DNA of 43,875 nt from Candidatus Binataceae bacterium (GTDB lineage Bacteria; Desulfobacterota; Binatia; Binatales; Binataceae): contig JASHOJ010000085.1 of the NCBI GenBank assembly GCA_030041155.1, forward strand, positions 1 through 43,875, in the 5' to 3' direction. A program made the position numbers and the translations under genes. The notes beneath the pieces are model-generated. The model saw nothing but the letters and a program-made list of their open reading frames with translations, searched no databases and was not told the origin of the DNA. Of the stretch, positions 1-6,714 are shown one piece after another. Numbering within the stretch: the stretch's first letter is position 1; every line of letters begins with the position of its first letter.

Positions 1-567
1 GTAGGTGTGAGTGGTGCAGATGCGCGGGTAGAAGCGCGCGCTGGTGTTGAGATTGTGATTGATCCATCCGGCGCCCGCGCCCTTGAGCGCGCTCGCCTGA
101 TCCGTATCGAGCAGGCCGATCGAAAGGCAGAGCTCTAGTTCGGGAAGCTCGGCGGAAATCCGGTCGCACGCGTCGCCAAGATGCTCCACGTCGGCGCGCG
201 ACGGCCCGCGCATGCTGCACACCATGCAATAGCGGCGCGCTCCGCTTTCGATCGCAGCGCGCGCGCCTTCGACCAGCGATGAGATCATCTGTAGCTTGTA
301 GACCGGTATATCGGCGCGGGAGATGCGCGACTGCGAGCAGTAGTGGCAATCCTCGGGGCAGATTCCGCTCTGCGCGTTGCGCAGCATGCAGATTTTCACG
401 CGGCGGCCGTAGCTTGCCTCGCGCACGCGCCGGGTCGCGTCGAGCAGGCGCGACAGCTCCGCGTCGGGACAGTTAAGAATCGCCGCCGCGGTCTCGCGGT
501 CGAGCTCGGCATCCGCAAGCACCTCCGAAACCATTTGATCGAGATCGATCTGCGCAAAACTGATCAT
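1..567 (-). CDS. bioB: Biotin synthase BioB, 3' end cut by the window edge
   Basis: Radical-SAM enzyme that inserts sulfur into dethiobiotin in the last step of biotin synthesis. I translated the minus strand from ATG 567 to base 1 (189 codons, no stop). The product has the radical-SAM cysteine cluster CPEDCHYCSQS at about residues 69-79 and, near the cut end, the typical BioB stretch GAGAGWINHNLNTS followed by ICTTHTY. The C-terminal part is outside the window. Two adjacent ATGs (570 and 567) exist; a GGAAG ribosome-binding site lies 5 bases before the second, which I prefer. It is transcribed away from the P450 gene. No other biotin gene is in view. The product call is secure; the start is uncertain by one codon. 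Confidence 0.93.
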   Translation of the reverse strand, partial: MISFAQIDLDQMVSEVLADAELDRETAAAILNCPDAELSRLLDATRRVREASYGRRVKICMLRNAQSGICPEDCHYCSQSRISRADIPVYKLQMISSLVEGARAAIESGARRYCMVCSMRGPSRADVEHLGDACDRISAELPELELCLSIGLLDTDQASALKGAGAGWINHNLNTSARFYPRICTTHTY

Positions 568-722
568 CATTACTTCCGCTTTCGAGGCTGTCGTCAGATA
601 TGGCGCGGCGACTCTCACCGCCGGCGCGCCGCTTCAGCTTTAAGACTGTCCAGCTTTAGAGGCTAAGGACGCCGCAATCAAGCCGCGACCCGCAAATTCG
701 AGACGAGGAATTATTGTTTTCG

Positions 723-752
723 TTCGCGCGTATCTTTTCCTTCGCGCGTATC
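723..752. repeat. 12-bp direct repeat in the bioB/P450 divergent spacer
   Basis: TTCGCGCGTATC occurs at 723-734 and again at 741-752, 18 bases start to start, in the 259-base spacer between the divergent bioB and P450 starts. Position and spacing would suit an operator for a regulator binding near the P450 promoter, but no regulator gene is adjacent and the copies could be chance in GC-rich sequence. I saw no convincing -35/-10 pair in this spacer. Confidence 0.4.
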
Positions 753-826
753 CAGGAGTATCGCTATGCTGTTGACTCAGATCGGCGCGCGAACGCGCGC
801 TCATCCGCGGCCGGGAGGTGATCACG

Positions 827-2128
827 ATGCGCATACCGTCCGAGTCCGAGCAGGCAAAGCGTAGCGGCGCGCAGACGTGCCCGGTAAGCGGCATCGGCGC
901 CGAGTTCGATCCGTTTCGCGATCCGTATCTCTCCGATCCGTATTCGTTCTGGGCGCGCGCGCGGCGCGAAGAACCGGTCTTCTACAGCCCAGAGATCGAT
1001 TACTGGGTCGTCACCCGCTATCGCGACGTCAAGGCGATTTTCGCGGATCCGAAAACCTTCTCCGCTTCGATAGTGCAAAATCCAATCGCGCCGCTTTCGC
1101 CCAAGGTAGTCGCGATGCTGCGCGAGGGCGGCTTCGGCGCGGTGCCCGCGATGTCGAATGCGGACCCGCCGGTTCATACGCGGATTCGCAAGTTCACCGG
1201 CCAGCCGTTCACGCCGCGCCGCGTTGCTCATCTGGAAGCCGACGTGCGGCGAATCGTGACGCGCTATCTCGATAGCATCGTGCCGCGCGGGCGCGCCGAC
1301 CTGGTGCGCGACATGGTTTACGAACTGCCGGTGCTGGTCCTGTTCATCTTTCTTGGGATGCCGGAAGAGGATGTGCCGCGAATCAAATCATGGGCGCGAA
1401 ACCGGCTGATGCTCACGTGGGGAAATTTGCCCGAGGAAGAACAGCTCAAGGAAGCGGCCGGGCTCCTCGAATACTGGCGCTACAGCAAGCAGCACGTCGA
1501 GAAGCTGCTCGATAATCCGCCGGATAATTTTGTCGGCGATCTGATTCGCGGACGCGGCGGGGACGACCGCGTGCTTTCTATCGATGAGATCGCGACCGTC
1601 GTCTATGGCCTGCTTATCGCCGGCCATGAGACCACCACCAGCTTGTCGGCGACCGCGATCGTCCGACTGCTGGAGCATCGCGAGGCGTGGGAAGCGATCT
1701 GCGCCGACCCGTCGTTAATCCCCAACGCGATCGAGGAGGTGTTGCGCTTCGACACCTCGGTTATCACGTGGCGGCGGCGCGCAACGCGCGAGGTGGAAAT
1801 CGGCGGAGTTAAGATTCCGCCGGATGCGAAGCTGCTGCTGGCGCTGGGATCGGCGAATCACGACGAGAGCGAGTTTCCGGACAGCCGCCGCTTCGATATC
1901 CGGCGCGCGAACGCGAAGGACCACGTGGCGTTCGGGTTCGGGATTCATTACTGCTTCGGCGCTCCGCTGGCGCGGATCGAGCTCACGGTGATTTTGCAGG
2001 AACTCTCGCGGCGGATTCCGGGGATACGCCTGGTGGCGAATCAGAAGTTCGAATATTCGCCGAACATCTCGTTTCGAGGGCCGAAGCGGGTGCTGGTCGA
2101 GTGGCATGTTTCACGTGAAACGTCGTAG
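827..2128 (+). CDS. Cytochrome P450
   Basis: Soluble bacterial-type haem monooxygenase of 433 residues, usual length for the family. The I-helix oxygen-activation motif AGHETT is at about residues 265-270, the K-helix ExxR lies in EEVLR near 303-307, and the haem-binding loop FGFGIHYCFG places the Cys ligand near residue 376. ATG 827 is chosen because GGAGGTGA ends five bases before it; an in-frame GTG at 818 overlaps that ribosome-binding site and is unlikely. The substrate cannot be told from sequence, and no ferredoxin or reductase partner is next to it. The last codons (HVSRETS) are encoded by a parS palindrome running into the stop region, so the C-terminus is partly shaped by a DNA site. 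Confidence 0.93.
   Translation: MRIPSESEQAKRSGAQTCPVSGIGAEFDPFRDPYLSDPYSFWARARREEPVFYSPEIDYWVVTRYRDVKAIFADPKTFSASIVQNPIAPLSPKVVAMLREGGFGAVPAMSNADPPVHTRIRKFTGQPFTPRRVAHLEADVRRIVTRYLDSIVPRGRADLVRDMVYELPVLVLFIFLGMPEEDVPRIKSWARNRLMLTWGNLPEEEQLKEAAGLLEYWRYSKQHVEKLLDNPPDNFVGDLIRGRGGDDRVLSIDEIATVVYGLLIAGHETTTSLSATAIVRLLEHREAWEAICADPSLIPNAIEEVLRFDTSVITWRRRATREVEIGGVKIPPDAKLLLALGSANHDESEFPDSRRFDIRRANAKDHVAFGFGIHYCFGAPLARIELTVILQELSRRIPGIRLVANQKFEYSPNISFRGPKRVLVEWHVSRETS
2107..2122. promoter_or_regulatory. parS site 1 (ParB/Spo0J centromere-like site)
   Basis: TGTTTCACGTGAAACG matches the conserved bacterial parS palindrome TGTTTCACGTGAAACA at 15 of 16 positions, with a perfect 14-bp core at 2108-2121. 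ParB binds such sites to nucleate the partition complex for chromosome segregation. It overlaps the 3' end of the P450 reading frame. A second copy lies 64 bp downstream, which makes chance very unlikely. Confidence 0.9.
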
Positions 2129-2129
2129 A

Positions 2130-2162
2130 ACACGCCATTCTGGAGTAAAACACGGCATTCTG
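2130..2162. repeat. 13-bp direct repeat between the two parS sites
   Basis: ACACGCCATTCTG (2130-2142) recurs as ACACGGCATTCTG (2150-2162), one mismatch, 20 bp start to start, in the spacer between the two parS palindromes. It may be a relic of local duplication or a binding site for a second factor. Function unknown. Confidence 0.45.
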
Positions 2163-2170
2163 ACATGCCA

Positions 2171-2186
2171 CGTTTCACGTGAAACG
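2171..2186. promoter_or_regulatory. parS site 2
   Basis: CGTTTCACGTGAAACG is a full 16-bp palindrome containing the same 14-bp parS core (2172-2185) as site 1. The two palindromes are 64 bp start to start, roughly six helical turns, so they present similar faces. It is non-coding, upstream of the SAM-riboswitch operon promoter. Known biology: parS sites cluster near the replication origin, so this locus is probably origin-proximal; that is inference. Confidence 0.9.
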
Positions 2187-2291
2187 TAGAAAAATCCTTC
2201 ATTTTGAAGGGTTCTTCTTTGGCCCATTGCGAAATCGCGTTCCGCGAATCTCCTTTCCCGCTCGCATCCACCTGACCGCGTGGTCCGGCGA

Positions 2292-2318
2292 TTGACAGCC
2301 GGCCCTCTCTCGTATAGT
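2292..2318 (+). promoter_or_regulatory. Probable sigma-70-type promoter of the SAM-riboswitch operon
   Basis: A perfect TTGACA (2292-2297) is followed after 15 bases by TATAGT (2313-2318). Spacing is slightly short. Transcription would begin around 2325, about 15 bases before the P1 helix of the riboswitch, as expected for a riboswitch leader. Confidence 0.6.
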
Positions 2319-2339
2319 TCTTATTCTGCCATTTAAGGC

Positions 2340-2445
2340 CTTATCGAGAGCGGCGGAGGGACTGGCCCGACGATGCCGCAGCAACCGGCCCGAAGGGGTG
2401 CTGGTGCTAACTCCTGCGGGACTCGTGAGAGTTCTGGAAGATAAG
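2340..2445 (+). promoter_or_regulatory. SAM-I (S-box) riboswitch
   Basis: The sequence follows the S-box consensus in order: P1 strand CTTATC (2340-2345) with GAGAG, then GGAGGGACTGGCCC, GATGCCGCAGCAACC, GGTGCTAACTCC, and the closing GATAAG (2440-2445), which pairs perfectly with the opening strand. It senses S-adenosylmethionine and normally represses sulfur and methionine genes when SAM is high. The 3' P1 strand plus the next base (GATAAGG, 2440-2446) can instead pair with CCTTATC at 2467-2473 inside the terminator hairpin, which is a visible antiterminator. It precedes the thiF-like gene, so it should control the whole sulfur operon by transcription attenuation. Confidence 0.95.
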
Positions 2446-2459
2446 GCGAGAGTTAGAAG

Positions 2460-2489
2460 CCCTCGTCCTTATCCAGGAGGAGGGTTTTT
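2460..2489 (+). terminator. Intrinsic terminator of the SAM riboswitch expression platform
   Basis: CCCTCGTCC (2460-2468) pairs with GGAGGAGGG (2476-2484) with one mismatch, loop of seven bases, followed by TTTTT and then GTTT. Bases 2467-2473 of this hairpin are also the partner of the riboswitch P1 3' strand, so terminator and antiterminator are mutually exclusive. Confidence 0.85.
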
Positions 2490-2590
2490 GTTTAGACGGT
2501 CTTTGCTTACAGGAAAACGGTTTTCGTTTTCGCCCTCCCAGCGCATCGCGCCTTTGAAGCCACCCGACTCGAACGGCCACGGCGAAGAAC

Positions 2591-3301
2591 TTGGCTGACG
2601 CAGGCATATTGATAGTCGGAGCGGGAGGACTTGGCGTGCCGGCCTCATTGCGGCTTGCCCGCGGCGGCGCGCCGCGCATCACGCTTATCGATCCCGAGCG
2701 CGTGGAGTTGTCGAATCTCGCGCGCCAGGTGATTTTCCGCGGCGCGGATATCGGTGCTTTCAAGGCGGAGGCCGCGGCTCGTCATCTGCGCGAAGAATTT
2801 CCCGGCGTCGCGATTTCGGCGTATCCATCGGCGCTCGACGAGCGCAACGCCGCCGCGCTTTTCGCCGCGCACGATTTTATTATCGATGCGACCGACAATC
2901 CCGCGACCAAATTCCTGATAAACGACGTCGCCTGCGCGGTCGGGCGTCCTTTTGCCTACGGCGGCGTGCTCGGGATGACCGGGCAGGCGATGACGGTGAT
3001 ACCGGGACGCTCGGCATGCCTGCGATGCCTGTTCGAGTCACCGCCGGACGACGACGAGAGCGCGTCATGCCGCGACGCAGGCATCCTGGGGCCGGTCGCC
3101 GGCGTTATCGGCGCGATCCAGGCCGCGGAGGCGCTGGCGTATGCGGCCGGGACGCAGCCAAGGCTTGCCGGCAGAATTCTGATTTACACCGCAAACGGCA
3201 CCGCGCGATTTCGGGTCGCGAGCGCATCGGCGCGTGAGCGATGCGGATGCGGGGCGTGGGCGTATCTAAGCGGCTTGCGCCAGAGCCAGCCACATCAATG
3301 A
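2591..3301 (+). CDS. ThiF/MoeB/HesA-family E1-like adenylyltransferase (short form)
   Basis: Predicted to adenylate the C-terminus of a ubiquitin-fold sulfur carrier, most likely the CysO-like protein 1.4 kb downstream, so that it can become a thiocarboxylate. Visible E1 features in 236 residues: nucleotide loop GAGGLG (10-15), LIDPE (32-36), SNLARQ (41-46), DATDN (99-103), zinc-type cysteines in CLRC (143-146) and CGCG (218-221), and the conserved Cys160 in SCRDAGILGP. There is no rhodanese domain. The TTG start is the only in-frame start after a stop near 2555. The protein therefore begins directly at the first Rossmann strand and lacks the ~30-residue N-terminal arm that carries the Arg finger in MoeB. 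It is first in the SAM-riboswitch operon, 7 bases before the next gene. Confidence 0.88.
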   Translation: MADAGILIVGAGGLGVPASLRLARGGAPRITLIDPERVELSNLARQVIFRGADIGAFKAEAAARHLREEFPGVAISAYPSALDERNAAALFAAHDFIIDATDNPATKFLINDVACAVGRPFAYGGVLGMTGQAMTVIPGRSACLRCLFESPPDDDESASCRDAGILGPVAGVIGAIQAAEALAYAAGTQPRLAGRILIYTANGTARFRVASASARERCGCGAWAYLSGLRQSQPHQ

Positions 3302-3308
3302 GGGAGCG

Positions 3309-4568
3309 ATGAGTTTTGTAACCGGTCTGAAGTGCAAGGAATGCGGACAGGAGTACCCGATCGCGCCGCTGCACGTGTGCGAAACCTGCTTCGGCCCGCT
3401 GGAGGTGAGCTACAACTACGCGAAGATTCGAGCCGCCGTGTCGCGCGCGAAAATCGAAGCGCGGATGCATAACCTGTGGCGCTATCGCGAGCTGTTGCCG
3501 GTCGAAAGCGAGCCCGAGATCGGTCCGAATTCCGGCTTCACTCCGCTGGTGCATTGCAGGCGCCTTGGCGCCGAGCTCGGCCTCAAGCAGTTGTACATCA
3601 AGGACGACACCGTCAATCATCCGACGCTCTCCTATAAGGACCGGGTGGTGTCGGTTGCGATCAGCAAGGCGCGCGAGTTCGGCTTCACCACCGTCTCGTG
3701 CGCATCGACCGGCAATCTGGCGACCGCGGTTGCGGCGCACGCGGCGCGCGCGGGGCTCAAGTGCTACATCTTCATGCCGGAGAACGTGGAGGCGGGAAAA
3801 ATCGTCGGCTCGACGATCTATGGCGCGCAAGTAATCACGATTCGCGGCAATTACGACGACGTTAATCGCCTGTGCAGCGAGATCGCCGACAAGTACGGAT
3901 GGGCATTCGTCAATATCAATTTGCGCCCCTACTACACCGAGGGCGCTAAGACCTTTGGCTTCGAGGTCGCCGAGCAGCTCGGCTGGCGTCTGCCCGACAA
4001 TATCGTGGTGCCGACCGCCGGCGGCACGATTCTGCCGAAGGTCGCAAAGGCATTTAAGGAGTTCAAGGAAGTCGGCCTGGTGAAGGAAGGAGAGGCGAAG
4101 ATTTTTTCCGCGCAGGCCGCCGGATCCGCGCCGGTGATCCACGCGCTGCACAAGGGCGTCGATCTGATAACTCCGGTCAAGCCCGACACGATCGCGAAAT
4201 CGATCGCGATCGGCAATCCAGCCGACGGTTATTATGTTCTAAAGGTGGTGCGCGAATCCGGCGGATGGGGCGAAGCCGCGAGCGACCCCGAGATTATCGA
4301 CGCGATAAAGCTGCTCGCCCGCACCGAGGGTATCTTCGCCGAGCCGGCCGGCGGCACCACGCTGGCGGTCGCGATAAAGCTGATTGCTCAGCGCCGAATC
4401 AAGCCCGACGAGCTAACCGTGATCTCAATCACGGGCAACGGCTACAAGACGCTGGAAGCGGTTGCCGGCTCGATCGAGAAGCCGTTCGTGATCGAAGCGC
4501 GACTCCAGGAATTCGACGCGCTGTATGAGCGGCTCGGGGACGGCAAGCGCGCAACCAGCGCAGCATGA
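3309..4568 (+). CDS. thrC: Threonine-synthase-like PLP enzyme
   Basis: Fold-type II PLP enzyme of 419 residues. An N-terminal zinc ribbon (CKEC near 9-12, CETC near 28-31) precedes the catalytic domain. The PLP lysine is in LSYKDRV, the phosphate-binding loop is ASTGNLATA, and a C-terminal GNGYKTLEA segment matches threonine synthases. Threonine synthase converts O-phosphohomoserine to threonine. Its setting is odd, because it sits under a SAM riboswitch between an E1-like enzyme and a sulfur carrier. O-phosphohomoserine is also a possible acceptor for sulfur to form homocysteine, so a carrier-dependent homocysteine synthase is a reasonable alternative role (inference). The family call is strong; the substrate is not settled. 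Confidence 0.85.
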   Translation: MSFVTGLKCKECGQEYPIAPLHVCETCFGPLEVSYNYAKIRAAVSRAKIEARMHNLWRYRELLPVESEPEIGPNSGFTPLVHCRRLGAELGLKQLYIKDDTVNHPTLSYKDRVVSVAISKAREFGFTTVSCASTGNLATAVAAHAARAGLKCYIFMPENVEAGKIVGSTIYGAQVITIRGNYDDVNRLCSEIADKYGWAFVNINLRPYYTEGAKTFGFEVAEQLGWRLPDNIVVPTAGGTILPKVAKAFKEFKEVGLVKEGEAKIFSAQAAGSAPVIHALHKGVDLITPVKPDTIAKSIAIGNPADGYYVLKVVRESGGWGEAASDPEIIDAIKLLARTEGIFAEPAGGTTLAVAIKLIAQRRIKPDELTVISITGNGYKTLEAVAGSIEKPFVIEARLQEFDALYERLGDGKRATSAA

Positions 4569-4663
4569 TCGTGATCTCGCGCTGTCACGGCGGGACGCGG
4601 CTTGTCTGCCTTTTGCCGCCAGCATATGCATCAAGATCCAAACACGGAGGTTGATACGCATCC

Positions 4664-4942
4664 ATGCCAGTCAGGGTCAGAGTTCCAACTCCGCTGAGAC
4701 GCTTCACCGCCGGTGCCGATGAAGTTGCAGCCGAAGGATCGTCGCTGCGCCAGGTGCTGGAGAATCTAGAACAGCGGCATCCGGGAATCCGCGAGCGGCT
4801 TTTGGACGAAAAGGGCGACATCCGCCGCTTCGTCAATATTTATGTGAACGGCGACGACGTCCGCTTCCTGGATTCGCTCAATTCCAAGGTCAAGGATGGC
4901 GACGATATTTCGATCGTCCCGGCGATCGCCGGCGGACGCTGA
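4664..4942 (+). CDS. CysO/MoaD/ThiS-type ubiquitin-fold sulfur carrier protein
   Basis: A 92-residue beta-grasp protein that would carry sulfide as a C-terminal thiocarboxylate. The segments RFVNIYVNGDDVRF and DGDDISIVPAIAGG closely resemble mycobacterial CysO, the sulfur donor for CysM, rather than molybdopterin MoaD. The C-terminus reads GGR, not GG: one arginine follows the diglycine that E1 enzymes activate, so a processing step is expected before use. No JAMM/Mec-type protease is in the window. It lies 95 bases after the threonine-synthase-like gene and overlaps the cysM-like gene by 47 bases. Confidence 0.9.
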   Translation: MPVRVRVPTPLRRFTAGADEVAAEGSSLRQVLENLEQRHPGIRERLLDEKGDIRRFVNIYVNGDDVRFLDSLNSKVKDGDDISIVPAIAGGR

Positions 4943-5924
4943 CAGCGCCGATATCGAGCGCGAAGCGGTTCCGGTACAGCGCGCTCATAGCGTGCTCGAT
5001 CTGATCGGCAACACGCCGATGCTCGAGATGACGCGGATTACCCGCGGCCGGATTCCGCCCGGTGTGAGGATCTTCGCGAAGCTCGAAGGCTTCAATCCGG
5101 GCGGCTCGGTCAAGGATCGCGCGGCGCGCAAAATGGTCGAGAAGGGGCTAGAAAGTGGCGCGCTGCGCCCCGGCAAAACCATCATCGACTCGACCTCCGG
5201 CAACACCGGAATCGCGCTGGCGATGGTGGGCGCGGCGGTCGGTTATCCCGTCGAGCTGGTGATGGCAGAGAACGTAAGCCGCGAGCGCAAGAAAATAATC
5301 GAGGCCTACGGCGCGAAGATCATCTTTTCCGATCCGATGGAGTCGTCGGACGGCGCGATCATGCTGTGCCGCGAGATTATCGGGAAGAATCCGGAGAAGT
5401 ACTTCAAGCCCGATCAGTACAACAATGAGGCGAACAGTTTGGCCCACCTCGAAACCACCGGCCCCGAAATCTGGCGCCAGACGCGCGGCACGATCACCCA
5501 TTTTGCCGCGACGATGGGCACCAGCGGCACCGTGATGGGCACCGGCAGATTTCTCAAATCGATGAACCCCGAAATCCGCGTGATCGGAGTCGAGCCGGAC
5601 GACGCGATGCACGGGCTCGAAGGGCTCAAGCACATGGCGAGCTCGATCGTGCCGGGCATCTACCACGAGCGCGAGCTCGATTCGAAGATCGCGGTCGGCA
5701 CCGAAGAATCCTACGAGATGGTTTATACGCTGGGGCGCGACGAAGGCCTCCTGGTCGGCCAGAGCTCGGGCGCGGCGATGATTGCGTCGCTCAAGCTCGC
5801 GCAATCGCTCACCGACGCGCGCATCGTCACGATTTTTCCCGATTTCGGCGACAAGTACCTGTCGACCAATCTGTGGATCGGATGGCAGGAGTGGCATCGC
5901 AAGCGGACGGCGGTGAACCCCTGA
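4896..5924 (+). CDS. cysM: Cysteine synthase family enzyme, CysM-like
   Basis: PLP-dependent beta-replacement enzyme. It places sulfur on an activated serine (O-acetyl- or O-phosphoserine) to give cysteine; CysM enzymes accept sulfur from CysO thiocarboxylate. The frame holds LIGNTPMLEMTRI near residues 37-49, the PLP lysine in NPGGSVKDRA, the substrate loop STSGNTGIALA and the phosphate-binding GTSGTVMGTGR. The ATG at 4896 has AAGG six bases upstream and overlaps the sulfur-carrier gene by 47 bases, so about 30 N-terminal residues may be an artefact and a GTG or other start near 4990 is possible. It ends in TGATG shared with the NIL gene. The substrate preference is inferred from context. 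Confidence 0.88.
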   Translation: MATIFRSSRRSPADADSADIEREAVPVQRAHSVLDLIGNTPMLEMTRITRGRIPPGVRIFAKLEGFNPGGSVKDRAARKMVEKGLESGALRPGKTIIDSTSGNTGIALAMVGAAVGYPVELVMAENVSRERKKIIEAYGAKIIFSDPMESSDGAIMLCREIIGKNPEKYFKPDQYNNEANSLAHLETTGPEIWRQTRGTITHFAATMGTSGTVMGTGRFLKSMNPEIRVIGVEPDDAMHGLEGLKHMASSIVPGIYHERELDSKIAVGTEESYEMVYTLGRDEGLLVGQSSGAAMIASLKLAQSLTDARIVTIFPDFGDKYLSTNLWIGWQEWHRKRTAVNP

Positions 5925-6169
5925 TGGAACGGATCCACGAACGCTATTACCTGAGCTATCCGCGCGCGCTGATCAAGGAGCCGATCCTTTATCAACTGGT
6001 CAAGAAGTTCGACCTGATTTTCAGCATCCGCGGCGCAAGCGTCTCCGAGGAAATGGGGCTGGTGGCGGTGGAGTTTGAGGGCACGCGCGATCAGATCGAG
6101 CGCGCGCTTGCGTGGCTTCGCTCTTCCGGCGTCACGGTAGAGCCGATCGAAAAAAACGTCATCGAGTAG
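5924..6169 (+). CDS. NIL-domain protein
   Basis: An 81-residue protein consisting of one ferredoxin-like NIL domain (YYLSYPRALIKEPILYQL near the start, then RGASVSEEMGLVAVEFEG). NIL domains occur at the C-terminus of methionine ABC transporter ATPases, where they bind methionine, and as stand-alone proteins beside anaerobe and archaeal homocysteine-forming genes. ATG 5924 overlaps the cysM stop (TGATG), implying translational coupling. As the last gene of the SAM-riboswitch operon it may sense methionine or assist sulfur transfer; that role is inference. Confidence 0.88.
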   Translation: MERIHERYYLSYPRALIKEPILYQLVKKFDLIFSIRGASVSEEMGLVAVEFEGTRDQIERALAWLRSSGVTVEPIEKNVIE

Positions 6170-6218
6170 ATTGTTTCAGGTCGTCCTGCGCGCTCGTAGA
6201 GTGAAGAAACTTCCCTGA

Positions 6219-6272
6219 AATCCTCCCCCGCGGTTTGTTGCGGGGGGAGGACTAAGGAGGGGGTGCAGGATT
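6219..6272. repeat. Left terminal inverted repeat of the DUF559 element
   Basis: A ~54-base block that is the reverse complement of 6694-6746, differing only by one extra C in a C-run and one substitution. It contains an internal hairpin: CCTCCCCCGC (6222-6231) pairs with GCGGGGGGAGG (6240-6250). Read outward on the minus strand the hairpin is followed by a short T-rich stretch, so it may also end transcripts arriving from the element. Confidence 0.9.
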
Positions 6273-6327
6273 GTCTTACTCGTCTCGCGTTGCTTGTGAT
6301 GGAATAAGATCAGGGAGGGAAGTACCC

Positions 6328-6714
6328 GTGCGTAGTCGCCGCCACCAAGGCCTGGTTGATGGTGTGGTGCGTTCACGTGCTCGTTCCCTGCGCGCTCTCA
6401 GCACCGCTGCGGAGCGGCGATTGTGGGCTAAATTGCGGCGCAAGAGCCTGGATGGAGTACGTTTTCGCCGACAACATCCGCTGCATGGGTTCATCGTTGA
6501 TTTCTGCTGCCTGGAAAAGCGGCTGGTGATTGAAGTTGATGGCGAGTCACACGCTGAAGATGTCGGATATGACGAGTGGAGAACCAAGAAGCTGCAGGAA
6601 CATGGGTTCACAGTGTTGCGGTTCCTCAATGACGAGGTGAAACGGGATTTGGATGCGGTGGTGCAAGCGATTTGGGCGCAGTTACATGCCCGCAATCCTG
6701 CACCCCCTCCTTAG
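6328..6714 (+). CDS. DUF559-domain protein (Vsr-like/restriction-endonuclease-like fold)
   Basis: About 128 residues. The DUF559 core is clear: AAERRLWAKLRRK, GVRFRRQHPLHGFIVDF, then RLVIEVDGESHAE and FTVLRFLNDEV, which supply the acidic residues (D of IVDF, E and D of IEVDG) expected of a PD-(D/E)xK-like nuclease. GTG 6328 is chosen because GGGAGGGA lies 7 bases before it; the frame is open further upstream to TTG 6271. The C-terminal residues NPAPPP and the stop codon are encoded by the right inverted repeat, so gene and repeat have evolved as one unit. Its biological role is unknown. Confidence 0.82.
   Translation: MRSRRHQGLVDGVVRSRARSLRALSTAAERRLWAKLRRKSLDGVRFRRQHPLHGFIVDFCCLEKRLVIEVDGESHAEDVGYDEWRTKKLQEHGFTVLRFLNDEVKRDLDAVVQAIWAQLHARNPAPPP

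Noticed and set aside
3105..4151. Long minus-strand open frame (348 codons) opposite the threonine-synthase-like gene
   Set aside because: Antisense shadow in GC-rich coding sequence; no family features, Arg-rich composition, and the plus-strand gene is unambiguous.
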